DNA of 64,000 nt from Microbacterium sp. (lineage in GTDB: Bacteria; Actinomycetota; Actinomycetes; Actinomycetales; Microbacteriaceae): positions 1-64,000 of the forward strand of contig JAPSKH010000005.1 of NCBI GenBank assembly GCA_031177765.1, given 5' to 3'. Both the position numbers and the translations under genes were made by a program. The notes beneath the pieces are model-generated. The model had not been told where the DNA came from. It saw only the letters and a program-made list of their open reading frames with translations, and ran no database searches. Every line of letters starts with the position of its first letter. Within the stretch, counting starts at the first letter, position 1. Of the stretch, positions 17,453 through 28,747 are shown piece after piece.

Positions 17453-18037
17453 ATGGCCGAACCACTTGTCGCGACGAGCGTCTTCGACAGGCTGCTGAAG
17501 GACCGCATCATCTGGCTGGGCTCGGAGGTGCGCGACGAGAACGCCAACGAGATCTGCGCGAAGATCCTCCTGCTGGCGGCGGAGGACTCCCAGAAGGACA
17601 TCTACCTCTACATCAACTCCCCGGGCGGCTCCATCACCGCCGGCATGGCGATCTACGACACGATGCAGTTCGTGCCGAACGACATCGTCACCGTCGGCAT
17701 CGGCATGGCCGCGTCGATGGGCCAGCTGCTGCTGACCAGCGGCACCAAGGGCAAGCGCTACATCACGCCGAACGCGCGCGTGCTGCTGCACCAGCCCCAC
17801 GGAGGCTTCGGCGGCACGGCGAGCGACATCCAGACGCAGGCGCAGCTGATCCTCGACATGAAGAAGCGCCTGGCCGAGATCACGGCCGCGCAGACGGGCA
17901 AGACCGTCGAGCAGATCAACGCCGACGGCGACCGCGACCGCTGGTTCACCGCCGAGGAAGCGCTCGAGTACGGCTTCGTCGACCACATCCGCGAGCACGC
18001 CGTCGACGTGACCGGCGGCGGCGGGACCAGCAACTGA
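17453..18037 (+). CDS. clpP1: ATP-dependent Clp protease proteolytic subunit, first paralogue
   Basis: Serine protease subunit that forms the Clp barrel with ClpP2 and degrades substrates fed by ClpX or ClpC. The 194-residue protein has YINSPGGSI near residue 50, catalytic Ser88 in GMAASMGQ, His113 in LLHQPHGG, and an aspartate in the following DIQTQAQLI to DRDRWF region. AGGAG lies 6 bases before the ATG. clpP2 begins 29 bases after the stop, so the pair forms an operon, as expected in actinobacteria where both subunits are needed. Confidence 0.96.
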   Translation: MAEPLVATSVFDRLLKDRIIWLGSEVRDENANEICAKILLLAAEDSQKDIYLYINSPGGSITAGMAIYDTMQFVPNDIVTVGIGMAASMGQLLLTSGTKGKRYITPNARVLLHQPHGGFGGTASDIQTQAQLILDMKKRLAEITAAQTGKTVEQINADGDRDRWFTAEEALEYGFVDHIREHAVDVTGGGGTSN

Positions 18038-18066
18038 GACCCGCGGCGAAAGAGAGAGAGACCGGA

Positions 18067-18741
18067 ATGCAGACCCCCACTTTCGGCCAGGCGGCTCCGC
18101 AGGGCCTTCAGATGCCCGGCAGCCGCTACATCCTGCCGCAGTTCGAAGAGCGCACGGCCTACGGCTACAAGCGTCAGGACCCGTACAACAAGCTGTTCGA
18201 GGACCGCGTCATCTTCCTGGGCGTCCAGGTCGACGACGCTTCGGCGGACGACGTCATGGCTCAGCTGCTCGTGCTGGAGAGCCAGGACCCCGACCGCGAC
18301 ATCATCATGTACATCAACTCGCCCGGCGGCTCCTTCACCGCGATGACGGCGATCTACGACACCATGCAGTACGTGTCGCCTCAGATCCAGACCGTCGTGC
18401 TCGGCCAGGCGGCCTCCGCCGCGGCGGTCCTGCTCGCGGCCGGCGCGCCGGGCAAGCGACTCGCGCTTCCGAACGCCCGCATCCTGATCCACCAGCCGGC
18501 GATGGGCGAGGCCGGTCACGGCCAGGCCTCCGACATCGAGATCCAGGCCGCCGAGATCATGCGGATGCGCACATGGCTCGAGGAGACGCTCGCGAAGCAC
18601 TCCAACAAGAGCAAGGAAGAGGTCAACAAGGACATCGACCGCGACAAGATCCTCTCCGCGGAGGAGGCGGTCGCCTACGGCCTCGTCGACCAGGTGCTCA
18701 CCACCCGCAAGCGCGGCGGTCAGCAGGCGCTGACACGCTGA
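18067..18741 (+). CDS. clpP2: ATP-dependent Clp protease proteolytic subunit, second paralogue
   Basis: Partner of ClpP1 in a mixed ClpP1P2 complex. The 224-residue protein has an N-terminal extension ending in [15 protein letters not shown], then YINSPGGSF, catalytic Ser117 in [11 protein letters not shown] and His142 in [16 protein letters not shown] with ACCGG precedes the ATG. A strong hairpin follows, separating it from clpX, which therefore has its own promoter in the 187-bp gap (TTAGGCT about 55 bases before the clpX start). Confidence 0.96.
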   Translation: MQTPTFGQAAPQGLQMPGSRYILPQFEERTAYGYKRQDPYNKLFEDRVIFLGVQVDDASADDVMAQLLVLESQDPDRDIIMYINSPGGSFTAMTAIYDTMQYVSPQIQTVVLGQAASAAAVLLAAGAPGKRLALPNARILIHQPAMGEAGHGQASDIEIQAAEIMRMRTWLEETLAKHSNKSKEEVNKDIDRDKILSAEEAVAYGLVDQVLTTRKRGGQQALTR

Positions 18742-18748
18742 CGCGCGA

Positions 18749-18794
18749 GCGACGGCGCCCCGCCTCCCGGACCCGGGCGGCGGGGCGCCGTCGC
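18749..18794 (+). terminator. Hairpin terminator after clpP2
   Basis: Perfect 16-bp inverted repeat (18749-18764 with 18779-18794) with a GC-rich 14-base loop, 8 bases after the clpP2 stop. Confidence 0.8.
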
Positions 18795-18928
18795 GTCGGA
18801 CGTTCCGCTGTGGGCGGAGCAGCGGCCCCAGTTCGGCGCGTGCAAATCCACCTGTTGTCGCCGCCGCAGGTTAGGCTCGGAGGACAGCCCGGGGACGATT
18901 CCCGCCCGGCATGATCAGGAGGGGCCGC

Positions 18929-20197
<1,269 letters not shown>

Positions 20198-20248
20198 CCC
20201 GGTCTCCGTTCGCGTCGGGGTGTCGGTGGCCGGCGATACCGTCGCCAG

Positions 20249-21373
20249 GTGACCACATCACGTCTGCGACCCTTCTCGATCCGCGTATCGGACGCCGCCG
20301 TGCAGGACCTGCACTCGCGCCTGGACAGGTTCCGCGCCCTGCCCGACTCGCCGCGCAAACCCGCTTCCGGGATGTCGGCTGCGTATCTCGCGGAGCTGCT
20401 CCAGTCATGGCGGGCGTGGGACTGGCGGCGCCGTGAAGCGTGGCTGAACGCCCACCCGCAGTACCTCGCTGACATCGACGACGCCACGCTGCATTTCGCT
20501 CACATCCGGTCCGATCGCGCGGATGCGCCCGCCCTCCTCGTGATGCACGGGTGGCCGCACACGTTCGCGCTGCAGCTCGACTTCGCCGACCTGCTCCCGG
20601 ACTTCCACGTGGTGGTGCCGAGCTTCCCCGGCTTCGCCTTCTCGACGCCGTACCGGGACGGTCCCATGACCGAGACTCGGCTCGCGCACACGATGCACGT
20701 GCTCATGACCGAGGTGCTCGGCTACGAGCGCTATCTCACGTACGGCGAGGATGTGTCGGCGAACGTGAACGATCTCATCGCCGGCACCTATCCGGATGCC
20801 GTGGCCGGCGTCCTCGTGACGCACGCGCACTTCCCCTCACGCTCCGAGCGCGCGATGCTCACCGCTGCTGACGAAGTCGCCTTCTTCCGCCGCCTCGACC
20901 AGTGGGGCGGCCAGAACGGCGCGTACGGACACGTCCAGGCCACGCGGCCCGACACGCTCGCTGCAGCGCTCAACGATTCTCCCGGCGGACTGCTGGCATG
21001 GCTCATCGAGAAGCTCGTGGAGTGGAGCGACGGGTCCGGCGACCAGCCGCGTGATGTCGAGCGCAGCATCTCGCGCGACCGCCTGCTCACCGAAGCGATG
21101 ATCTACTGGGTCACCGAGAGCATCGGCTCGTCGTTCCGGCCCTACTACGAGGGCGCCGACCGGCCGGCGCCGATGCCGGCCGTGCGCGTGCCGGCATCGA
21201 TCCACATCCAGAAGCACGAGGGCGACTATCCCGAGTCCCTCGCGCGACGGTTCTACAGCGACATTCGCGTCTTCGAGCGCCTCGAGCGCGGCGGCCACTT
21301 CGCGGTGGCCGAAGTGCCTCATGAGATGGCCGCGCGTGCGCGCGCGTTCGCGCAGGACCTCGGCCTGCTCTGA
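20249..21373 (+). CDS. Epoxide-hydrolase-like alpha/beta hydrolase
   Basis: Protein of 374 residues with the epoxide hydrolase N-terminal domain (FSIRVSDAAVQDLHSRLDRFR and the WRAWDWRRREAWLNAHPQY block) followed by an alpha/beta hydrolase core with HGWPHTF. The expected nucleophile aspartate is in YGEDVSANV, and a late GGHFAVAEVPHEM gives the histidine. The nucleophile loop reads GED rather than the common GGD. The substrate is unknown; a xenobiotic or lipid epoxide is the family expectation. The GTG start has TACCGT at 6 bases upstream, predicting leaderless translation. Confidence 0.85.
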   Translation: MTTSRLRPFSIRVSDAAVQDLHSRLDRFRALPDSPRKPASGMSAAYLAELLQSWRAWDWRRREAWLNAHPQYLADIDDATLHFAHIRSDRADAPALLVMHGWPHTFALQLDFADLLPDFHVVVPSFPGFAFSTPYRDGPMTETRLAHTMHVLMTEVLGYERYLTYGEDVSANVNDLIAGTYPDAVAGVLVTHAHFPSRSERAMLTAADEVAFFRRLDQWGGQNGAYGHVQATRPDTLAAALNDSPGGLLAWLIEKLVEWSDGSGDQPRDVERSISRDRLLTEAMIYWVTESIGSSFRPYYEGADRPAPMPAVRVPASIHIQKHEGDYPESLARRFYSDIRVFERLERGGHFAVAEVPHEMAARARAFAQDLGLL

Positions 21374-21421
21374 GCGGCCCGGCGGTCGACGTCGGCCGGC
21401 GACCGGCGGGCCGCTCGGCGC

Positions 21422-23473
21422 TCAGTCGGCCAGGCCTCGCCGGGCGAGCAGAGGCTGGATGTCGGCATCGCGCCCTCGGAAGTCCCGGTATGCCTCGAGC
21501 GGATCCTTCGAACCTCCCACACCCAGCAGGCGATCCCGGAAGCGGTCGCCGTTCTCGCGACGGAGCCCGCCGTTCTCGCGGAACCACTCGACCGTGTCGG
21601 CGTCCAGGACCTCGCTCCAGATATAGGAGTAGTAGCCGGCGCTGTACCCGCCCGAGAAGATGTGCGCGAAGTAGGTGGAGGAGTACCGGGTCGGCACCGC
21701 CGGGTTGTCCAGCCCGATGTCGGCGAGGGCGGATGCTTCGAACTCGGCGACGTCGATGGCCTCGGCGGCTCGTTCCATCGGAAGCGAGTGCCATGCCTGG
21801 TCGAGCCACGCAGCGGCCAGGTACTCGCTCGTGGCGAAGCCCTGGTTGAACGCCTCGGACGCGTGCAGCTTCTCGACGATGGCGGCCGGCAGCGGCTCGT
21901 CCGTGTCGATGTGGCGCGCGTACGAGGCGAGGATCTCGGGCCAGTAGATCCACATCTCGTTGACCTGGCTGGGGAATTCGACGAAGTCCCGGAAGACGTT
22001 CGTGCCCGCGAAGTGCGGGTAGGTCACCGTCGCGAACAGGCCGTGCAGTGCGTGACCGAACTCGTGGAAGAGCGTGGTGACCTCGTCGAGCGTGAGCAGC
22101 GTGGGCTGACCCGGTGACGGCTTGGGGACGTTCAGGTTGTTGACGACGACGGGGAGCGTGTCCCGCAGCCGCGACTGCAGCACGATCGAGTTCATCCACG
22201 CCCCGCCGCGCTTGGTGTCCCGGGTGTAGAGATCGAGGAGATACAGGCCCAGGGGAGCGCCGTCGGGGTTGCGCACCTCGAAGATGCGGTTGTCGACGTG
22301 GTAACCGGTGAGGTCCGGTCGCTCGGTGAACGTGATCCCGTACAGTTCGGTCGCGGCGCGGAAGACGCCGTCCTGCAGGACCCGTTCGGCTTCGAACCAG
22401 GGGCGCAGTGCGGCACGGTCCAGTTCGTACTCGGCGGCGCGGACCTTCTCCGTGTAGAAGGCCCAGTCGTGGGCCTCCAGCGGGAACGGGTCGGCTCCGG
22501 CGTCGATGAGCGCCTGCAGCTTCTCCTGCTCGCGTCGTGCATTGCGAGCGGCCGGCACAGCCAGCCGGCGCAGCAGTTCGTGCACCGCCTCCGGCGACCT
22601 CGCCGTCTCGTCGGAGGTGATGTAGGCGGCGTGGGACTCGTATCCGAGCAGGGCTGCGCGCTCGGCGCGCAGGCGGACGATCTCCCGCAGCGTCTCGCGG
22701 TTGTCGTGGCCGTTCCCGCGGGAACCGCGCGCACGCGAGGCATCCAGGATCCGCTGGCGGGAGCGCCGGTTCGTCAGCGACGCGAGGTACGGATGCCCCG
22801 TGAACAGGGTGAGGGTGATCACCCACTTGTCCTCCATGCCGCGGTCGCGCGCGGCTTCGGCAGCCGCGGACAGCTCGCCCTCGGTCAGGCCGTCGAGCTC
22901 GGACGGGTCGTCGAACACGACCGCGAGGTCGTTGGTGTCGGCGAGCAGGTTCTTCTCGAACTGCGTCGTGAGGGTGGACAGCCGCTGGTTGAGCTCGGTC
23001 AGTCGCGCTTTGGCCTCATCGTCGAGACCCGCACCCGCGTGCGCCATCTCGATGTGGTGCCGCGTGACGAGATAGCGCTGCTCCGGGTCGAGGTCGAGTT
23101 CGTCGAGCCGGTCGTGCAGCGACCGGATGCGTGCGAAGAGCCGGCTGTTGAGCTGGATGGAGTCCTGATGGGCAGACATCCTCGGCGCGAGCTCTTCCTC
23201 GATGGCCTGGATCTCCGGCGTCGCGTCCGCCGACGACACGGTGTAGAAGGCCCGCGCCACGTCCCCCAGCAGCCAGCCGCTGCGCTCGAGCGGGAGCATC
23301 GTGTTCTCGAAGGTGGGCTCTGCGTCTTCGGCGACGATCGCGTCGATCTCCGCCGTGTGCGCGGCGAAGGCGTCCTCGAACGCGGGCAGATAGTGCTCGG
23401 GGCGGATCGCCGAGTAGTCGGGCAGTCCGAAGGGAAGGGGGGAGGGGGACAGAAGAGGGTTCTCGCTCGCCAT
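21422..23473 (-). CDS. M3 family zinc metallopeptidase (dipeptidyl carboxypeptidase/oligopeptidase A type)
   Basis: Cytosolic thimet-type peptidase of 683 residues that cleaves short peptides. The active site HEFGHALHG lies at about residues 470-478, with the third ligand in the following FVEFPSQVNEMW. The N-terminal half is the helical prolysin-like domain, and the segment after HEFGH contains the GYSAGYYSYIWSEVLDAD substrate-binding region typical of Dcp. TAGGCT ends 6 bases before the ATG on the minus strand, so a leaderless mRNA is likely. It is divergent from the ArsR-family gene across 114 bp. Confidence 0.92.
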   Translation of the reverse strand: MASENPLLSPSPLPFGLPDYSAIRPEHYLPAFEDAFAAHTAEIDAIVAEDAEPTFENTMLPLERSGWLLGDVARAFYTVSSADATPEIQAIEEELAPRMSAHQDSIQLNSRLFARIRSLHDRLDELDLDPEQRYLVTRHHIEMAHAGAGLDDEAKARLTELNQRLSTLTTQFEKNLLADTNDLAVVFDDPSELDGLTEGELSAAAEAARDRGMEDKWVITLTLFTGHPYLASLTNRRSRQRILDASRARGSRGNGHDNRETLREIVRLRAERAALLGYESHAAYITSDETARSPEAVHELLRRLAVPAARNARREQEKLQALIDAGADPFPLEAHDWAFYTEKVRAAEYELDRAALRPWFEAERVLQDGVFRAATELYGITFTERPDLTGYHVDNRIFEVRNPDGAPLGLYLLDLYTRDTKRGGAWMNSIVLQSRLRDTLPVVVNNLNVPKPSPGQPTLLTLDEVTTLFHEFGHALHGLFATVTYPHFAGTNVFRDFVEFPSQVNEMWIYWPEILASYARHIDTDEPLPAAIVEKLHASEAFNQGFATSEYLAAAWLDQAWHSLPMERAAEAIDVAEFEASALADIGLDNPAVPTRYSSTYFAHIFSGGYSAGYYSYIWSEVLDADTVEWFRENGGLRRENGDRFRDRLLGVGGSKDPLEAYRDFRGRDADIQPLLARRGLAD

Positions 23474-23525
23474 GCGCTCAGCCTAATCAGCAGCGCAGCC
23501 GCGGCCGCCGTCCGCCGCACTCGGA

Positions 23526-23581
23526 TGCAAACATCCGGTTGCAAAGGAATGCTTGCAAAGAACTGTTTGCACCGCTATGGT
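23526..23581 (+). promoter_or_regulatory. TGCAAA repeat array overlapping the promoter of the ArsR-family operon
   Basis: TGCAAA occurs at 23526, 23540 and 23554, exactly 14 bases apart, and inverted as TTTGCA at 23566-23571. The last two form TGCAAA-N6-TTTGCA. A promoter TTGCAA (23553-23558), 17-base spacer, TATGGT (23576-23581) overlaps the array and ends 6 bases before the ArsR-type ATG. This is a likely operator, probably for the regulator itself. Confidence 0.65.
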
Positions 23582-23587
23582 CGAGGC

Positions 23588-24220
23588 ATGAGCGAGGACG
23601 TGAACGCCGACGACGCGATCCGCCGGGTCAGGGAGCACCACGGGAGCGACAGGGTGCTGGATGCCGGCGCGCTGAAGGCGCTCGCCCATCCGCTCCGCGT
23701 GAAGATCTACGACATCCTCAGCCAGTACGGCGCACAGACGGCCAGCTCCCTCGCACAGCGCCTGGGGGAGTCCAGCGGCGCCACGAGCTACCACCTCCGC
23801 GCGCTCGCCAAGCAGGACCTCATCCGCGAGGTGCCCGGGCAGGGCACAGCTCGTGAGCGCTGGTGGGAGCGTCCCCCCGGCGGGGTCGCCTTCACCAACC
23901 CCGCCGAGATCGCGACGCCGTCCGGTCGCGCCGCGCACCAGCTGGTGACCGAGGAGTTCTTCCGCCTGCGGCAGCAGCAGCTGCTGCACTTCGTCAGCCG
24001 CGGTGTCGATGACGAGGACGAGCGGTGGAAGGACTCCAGCATGGTCTCCACCGCCAGCACACGCCTGACGCCGTCGCAGGCCAGGGAGCTGGCCGCGAAG
24101 ATCATGGCCCTCGTCGATGAGGCCGTCGAGACCCACCGCGATCAGACCGGCGACGATGTCCGACCGGTGACCATCCGTGCGGACCTGTTTCCGCTTCCTC
24201 AGTTGGGAGACCCGTCATGA
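23588..24220 (+). CDS. ArsR-type winged-helix transcriptional regulator
   Basis: DNA-binding regulator of 210 residues. The helix-turn-helix lies early, in [54 protein letters not shown], followed by the wing [15 protein letters not shown]. There is no cysteine metal site, so it belongs to the metal-free HTH_20 group. The C-terminal part is helical and probably mediates dimerisation or ligand binding. It is the first gene of an operon with a 71-residue protein and an MFS exporter, joined by ATGA overlaps, so it probably represses that operon. The ATG appears leaderless. Confidence 0.88.
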   Translation: MSEDVNADDAIRRVREHHGSDRVLDAGALKALAHPLRVKIYDILSQYGAQTASSLAQRLGESSGATSYHLRALAKQDLIREVPGQGTARERWWERPPGGVAFTNPAEIATPSGRAAHQLVTEEFFRLRQQQLLHFVSRGVDDEDERWKDSSMVSTASTRLTPSQARELAAKIMALVDEAVETHRDQTGDDVRPVTIRADLFPLPQLGDPS

Positions 24221-24432
24221 CCGCTTTGTCCATCCCTCGAACCCATGTCCGCGTCACGACGTTCGAACGCGTGCTGCTGCGGGTATCGGCCGCGACGGAC
24301 CGCTACGTCGCATCCCGGATCGCCCGGCGCACCGGCGACGCGGCGCGCGCGGCGCTGGCCACGCGCGAGAGCGTCGCCGACGCGCGCAGCGATGCGCGCG
24401 CGCTCGGCGGCCTGGGAATTCCGCCGCGATGA
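24217..24432 (+). CDS. Small hypothetical protein between ArsR-type regulator and MFS exporter
   Basis: Protein of 71 residues that I do not recognise. It has a mixed N-terminal segment ([24 protein letters not shown]) and an alanine/arginine-rich tail, with no membrane helix or motif. It overlaps both neighbours by 4 bases (ATGA at 24217 and at 24429), so the three genes are translationally coupled. That tight placement is the main evidence that it is real. Similar 'small protein before the exporter' arrangements occur in actinobacterial ArsR-MFS operons. Confidence 0.6.
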   Translation: MTALSIPRTHVRVTTFERVLLRVSAATDRYVASRIARRTGDAARAALATRESVADARSDARALGGLGIPPR

Positions 24433-25817
24433 GCGCAGCCGCCGGCGTCGTGGACGGAAGGCGATCCCGCAGGCGGCGGGGGATCCCGCTCGGCCGGGAC
24501 TTCGGCAAACTGTGGACGGCGGCGGCCTTCAGCAACCTCGCCGACGGCGTGGGACGCGTCGCCGTCCCGCTCATCGCGACCACCCTGACACGCGATCCGC
24601 TCGCCATCTCGGCCATCAGCGCACTGGCGTTCCTGCCCTGGCTCGTGTTCGGCCTTCCCGCCGGCATGGTGGTCGACCGGTTCGACCGGCGCCGGATCAT
24701 GGCGATCGCGAACACGCTTCGCGGAGCGGCAGCGGTGGGCCTGGCTGTGCTGACGGCGACGGGCACCATCACCATCTGGTGGCTGTTCGCGGGCGTCCTG
24801 GTGTTCGGACTGGGAGAGACGCTGTTCGACAACGCGACGAACGCCATCGTGCCGGCCCTCGTCCCGCGCCGGGGGCTGGACCGGGCCAACGGGTTCCTGC
24901 AGGCGGCTCAGATCACGATCGACAATTTTGTCTCGGCCCCGATCGGCGGGGTGCTCTTCGCCGTCTCCCTGGCGCTGCCGCTGTGGGTGGGAGCGACGGG
25001 ATACCTCGTGCCGATCGTGCTCGCGCTGCTCCTGCCGATCTCCGCGGCCCGTCCGCTGCAGGAACCTCGCACCGAGTCGACGGCAGAGGGCTCGACCGCG
25101 ACGGCTCCGGTCATCGCGACGGGGGAGCCACTGGCCGCCGGCGAGCGCGTCGTCGCTCCCGACGACGCCGCCGATCCGGCGCCGCGGGGTTCCGCCGCCG
25201 AGCGCGCCGCCTCCGTCTCGGCGGGCGAGGCATTCTCTTACCTCTGGCGCCACCGGTTTCTGCGCGCGATGGTCCTGTTCACGTGCATCGTGGGTTCGGC
25301 ATTCGCCTTCGCGCAGGCTCCGATCTTCCTGTACTTCCTCGACGAGCAGTCGGTGGACCCCGCCGCGATCGGCCTGGTGACCGCAGGCATCGGTCTGGGC
25401 GCGCTGGGGGGATCGCTCATCGCACCCGCGCTGGTGCAGCGCTTCACGCGCGGCCCCGTCCTTCTGGGAGCGAACCTGGTGGCAGCGCTCGGCCTGTTCG
25501 GCGTCTGGGCCGCGCCCGAGCCGATCACGGCGACGCTCGCCTACGCGACGATGGCGTGCGCCGTGTCGATCTGGAACGTCCCGTGGGGAGCCCTGCGGCA
25601 GGCCATCGTGCCGGGAAGGCTCTTCGGACGCGTGCTCGGCATCATCCGCAGCCTGACGTGGGGCATCTTCCCGTTCTCCACGCTGCTCGGCGGCTGGGTC
25701 GCACGCTTCGACCTGCGCCTGCCCTTCGTCGTGGCCGCCGCGGTGACACTCGTCGCCACCGTCGTGTCCGCCCGGCTTCTGCTGGCCGCGTCACGGCACA
25801 ACGATCCCGCGCCGTAG
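24429..25817 (+). CDS. MFS transporter (enterobactin-exporter/transmembrane-secretion-effector type)
   Basis: Major facilitator of 462 residues with about 12 membrane helices. The start [25 protein letters not shown] and the loop [15 protein letters not shown] are typical of the MFS_3 group, which includes EntS-like and macrolide exporters. A central cytoplasmic loop of about 60 residues, rich in Ala, Glu and Pro, separates the two six-helix halves. The ATG overlaps the stop of the small upstream gene. Drug or metabolite export under control of the ArsR-type regulator is the likely job; the substrate is unknown. Confidence 0.88.
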   Translation: MSAAAGVVDGRRSRRRRGIPLGRDFGKLWTAAAFSNLADGVGRVAVPLIATTLTRDPLAISAISALAFLPWLVFGLPAGMVVDRFDRRRIMAIANTLRGAAAVGLAVLTATGTITIWWLFAGVLVFGLGETLFDNATNAIVPALVPRRGLDRANGFLQAAQITIDNFVSAPIGGVLFAVSLALPLWVGATGYLVPIVLALLLPISAARPLQEPRTESTAEGSTATAPVIATGEPLAAGERVVAPDDAADPAPRGSAAERAASVSAGEAFSYLWRHRFLRAMVLFTCIVGSAFAFAQAPIFLYFLDEQSVDPAAIGLVTAGIGLGALGGSLIAPALVQRFTRGPVLLGANLVAALGLFGVWAAPEPITATLAYATMACAVSIWNVPWGALRQAIVPGRLFGRVLGIIRSLTWGIFPFSTLLGGWVARFDLRLPFVVAAAVTLVATVVSARLLLAASRHNDPAP

Positions 25818-25822
25818 CGCTC

Positions 25823-26071
25823 TCAGCCGAAGCCGTCGCCCGGGTCGTTCTGCGCGACCGGCTCGCCGTTCGCATCGAGGGTCACGATGATCCCGGTATC
25901 CAGCTCGGCGATCGGTCGCCCCTCCAGCCACGTCAGCGTCCAGCGCGGGCGCGGCTGACCGTACAGATCGGCGGGGATCGTGGCATCGACGTCGCGGATG
26001 CCGCGGCGCAGCGCCTCCGGCACGGCTGCCGGGGGCTCGTCCCCCGAGGTCCAGCGTGTTCCCAGTTGCAT
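25823..26071 (-). CDS. Small hypothetical protein downstream of valS
   Basis: Protein of 82 residues that I do not recognise. Features are an N-terminal LGTRWTSGDEPP, a basic middle (RPRWTLTWLEGRPIAEL) and an acidic glycine-rich end. Its ATG lies one base after the valS stop, so it is almost certainly read from the valS transcript. It converges with the MFS gene, whose stop is 5 bases away. Confidence 0.6.
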   Translation of the reverse strand: MQLGTRWTSGDEPPAAVPEALRRGIRDVDATIPADLYGQPRPRWTLTWLEGRPIAELDTGIIVTLDANGEPVAQNDPGDGFG

Positions 26072-26072
26072 G

Positions 26073-28652
26073 TCAGGCCTCCGGTGCGTCGAGTTCGATG
26101 TCGGTCACAGCAAGGGCGTCGGCATCCGCGTACCGGATCTCGGCGATGCGCCCGACAGCTTTCAGGTCCCCTTCCGCCAGCTGCAGCGCAGCCACCGCCG
26201 CAGCCGGAGCGGCGATGGTCACCTGCGACACCGAGGCCTTCTGCGACACCTTCGCCTCGGTCTTGGCCCGGCGGATGCCGATGAGCGCCTCTCCGACGAT
26301 GGCGAGCACGGACGCGTCACCGTCGATGCCCAGCGGCTCGGGCCACGGCGCAGTGTGAACGGACCCGTCGTTGAACCACGACCACGCTTCCTCCGCCGCG
26401 AAGGCCAGGACCGGTGCGAACAGCCGCAGCAGCGTCGACAGCGCGGTCCGCAGCGCGAGCGCCGCCGACGCCTGTCCGACGTCGCTCTGGTTGTAGGCGC
26501 GCTCCTTCACCAGCTCGAGGTAGTCGTCGCAGAACGTCCAGAAGAACGACTCCGTCAGTTCGAGCGCGCGCGCGTGATCGAACGCGTCGAGCGCCCTGGT
26601 GGCCTCGCGGACGACGCCGTCGAGGGTGGCGAGCATCGACGCGTCCAGCGCATGGGTGACGCGGGCGTCCTCGGGCACCGGGAACGACAGGACGAACTTC
26701 GCGGCGTTGAGCACCTTGATGGCGAGGCGGCGACCGATCTTGATCTGCGTCGGGTTCTGCGGGTCGAAGGCCGCATCCGTGCCCAGCCTGCTGGAGGCCG
26801 CCCAGTAGCGCACCGCGTCGGACCCGTGCTGCGCGAGGATGTCGGCCGGCGTGACGACGTTCCCCTTCGACTTGGACATCTTCTTGCGATCGGGGTCGAC
26901 GATGAAGCCGGAGATCGCGGCATCCGTCCACGGCGACCGGTCATCCTCGAGGGCGCTGCGCAGCAGCGTCGAGAACAGCCACGTGCGGATGATGTCCTGG
27001 CCCTGGGGACGCAGGTCGAACGGGGCCACGAGGTCCCACAGCTGCGGATCCCGCTCCCAGCCACCCGCGAGCTGCGGCGTCAGCGACGACGTCGCCCACG
27101 TGTCGAAGATGTCCCGCTCGCCGTCGAAGCCGCCGGGCACGCCGCGCTGGTCCTCGGTGTAGCCCGGGGGCACGTCCGTGGTGGGGTCGACGGGCAGCGC
27201 GGCGGGGTCGGGCGTGAGGACGCGGTCGTAGTCGCGTTCGCCGTTCTCGTCCAGGGCGTACCACACCGGGATCGGCACGCCGAAGAAGCGCTGCCGCGAG
27301 ACCAGCCAGTCGCCGGTGAGCCCGTTCGTCCAGTTCTCGTAGCGCACCCGCATGAAATCCGGGTGCCAGGAGATCTCCCGGCCCAGGGCGATGAGCTTGT
27401 CGCGCAGCGTCTCGTCGCGCGCGCCGTTGCGCAGGTACCACTGGCGCGTGGAGACGATCTCGAGAGGCCGGTCGCCCTTCTCGAAGAACTTCACCGCGTG
27501 CGTGAAGGGCTTGGGGTCGCCCTCCATCTCGCCGGACTCCTGCAGCATCTCGACGATGCGCTTCTTGGCGCTGAACACCGTCTTGCCGGCGAGCTCGGCG
27601 TAGGCGCCGCGCGCCGCCTCGGTCACGATCACGTCCGGCGCCTCGGCCATCACTCGGCCGTCCTGGCCGAGGATGGTGCGGTTGGGCAGGTCCAGCTCAC
27701 GCCACCACACGATGTCGGTCACGTCGCCGAACGTGCAGATCATCGCGATGCCCGAGCCCTTGTCCTGCTGCGCGAGCGGGTGCGCGAGGACCGGCACCTC
27801 CACATCGAACAGCGGCGTGCGCACGGTCGTTCCGAAGAGAGGCTGATAGCGCTCGTCGTCCGGGTGCGCCACGAGTGCCACGCACGCGGGAAGAAGCTCC
27901 GGGCGCGTCGTCTCGATGAAGACGTCGCCGCTGCCGTCGGCCTTGTGGAACGCGACGCGGTGGTAGGCCGCCGGCTGGTCGCGGTCCTCGAGCTCGGCCT
28001 GGGCGATGGCGGAGCGGAAGTCGATGTCCCACAGGGTCGGCGCGAGCGCCTGGTACGCCTCGCCGCGCTCGAGGTTGCGCAGGAACGCCAGCTGGCTGGT
28101 GCGGATGGTGTCGTCGGAGATCGTCCGGTAGGTCTGCGACCAGTCCACGCTCAGGCCGAGCGAGCGCCACAGCGCCTCGAAATGCTTCTCGTCCTCGACG
28201 GTCAGCTTCTCGCACAGCTCGATGAAGTTGCGACGGCTGACCGGCACCTGATCGGCCGCGCGGCTGGACTTGTTGTCACCGCCCTCGAACGGCGGCGTGA
28301 AATCCGGGTCGTAGGGCAGCGAGGGGTCGCACCGCACGCCGTAGTAGTTCTGCACGCGACGCTCCGTCGGCAGCCCGTTGTCGTCCCATCCCATCGGATA
28401 GAACACGGTCTTGCCGCGCATGCGCTCGAAGCGCACCTTGACGTCGGTGTGCGTGTAGCTGAAGACGTGCCCGATGTGGAGACTTCCCGACGCCGTCGGC
28501 GGCGGAGTGTCGACCGAGAAGACGCCGGCGCGGCCCACCTCGGCGGCACGCACCCGGTCGAACAGGTACGTGCCCTGCGCGGTCCAGGCTGCATCCCACT
28601 TCGCTTCGAGACCCTCGAGTGCGGGCTTGTCGGGAATCTGCGCGTCGGCCAT
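26073..28652 (-). CDS. valS: Valyl-tRNA synthetase
   Basis: Class I aminoacyl-tRNA synthetase of 859 residues that charges tRNA-Val. The HIGH motif is at about residues 59-62 (GSLHIGHVFSY), and KMSKS is at about 591-595 (KKMSKSKGNVV). The GWDDNGLPTE signature, CP1 editing region and the anticodon-binding helices are present in order. The C-terminus ends in a short coiled-coil-like tail. The ATG at 28652 follows GGAG at 6 bases; the frame is open further upstream without similarity. The next gene on the strand is the 82-residue protein. Confidence 0.97.
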   Translation of the reverse strand: MADAQIPDKPALEGLEAKWDAAWTAQGTYLFDRVRAAEVGRAGVFSVDTPPPTASGSLHIGHVFSYTHTDVKVRFERMRGKTVFYPMGWDDNGLPTERRVQNYYGVRCDPSLPYDPDFTPPFEGGDNKSSRAADQVPVSRRNFIELCEKLTVEDEKHFEALWRSLGLSVDWSQTYRTISDDTIRTSQLAFLRNLERGEAYQALAPTLWDIDFRSAIAQAELEDRDQPAAYHRVAFHKADGSGDVFIETTRPELLPACVALVAHPDDERYQPLFGTTVRTPLFDVEVPVLAHPLAQQDKGSGIAMICTFGDVTDIVWWRELDLPNRTILGQDGRVMAEAPDVIVTEAARGAYAELAGKTVFSAKKRIVEMLQESGEMEGDPKPFTHAVKFFEKGDRPLEIVSTRQWYLRNGARDETLRDKLIALGREISWHPDFMRVRYENWTNGLTGDWLVSRQRFFGVPIPVWYALDENGERDYDRVLTPDPAALPVDPTTDVPPGYTEDQRGVPGGFDGERDIFDTWATSSLTPQLAGGWERDPQLWDLVAPFDLRPQGQDIIRTWLFSTLLRSALEDDRSPWTDAAISGFIVDPDRKKMSKSKGNVVTPADILAQHGSDAVRYWAASSRLGTDAAFDPQNPTQIKIGRRLAIKVLNAAKFVLSFPVPEDARVTHALDASMLATLDGVVREATRALDAFDHARALELTESFFWTFCDDYLELVKERAYNQSDVGQASAALALRTALSTLLRLFAPVLAFAAEEAWSWFNDGSVHTAPWPEPLGIDGDASVLAIVGEALIGIRRAKTEAKVSQKASVSQVTIAAPAAAVAALQLAEGDLKAVGRIAEIRYADADALAVTDIELDAPEA

Positions 28653-28747
28653 GGGTCTCCTCGTGCGATATGTGCGGCACTGTGTGAGCGTGCCTGAGTG
28701 TGGATGCCGGCACGAGTCTACCGTCGCCGCCGCGCCTGCCCGGCGCG

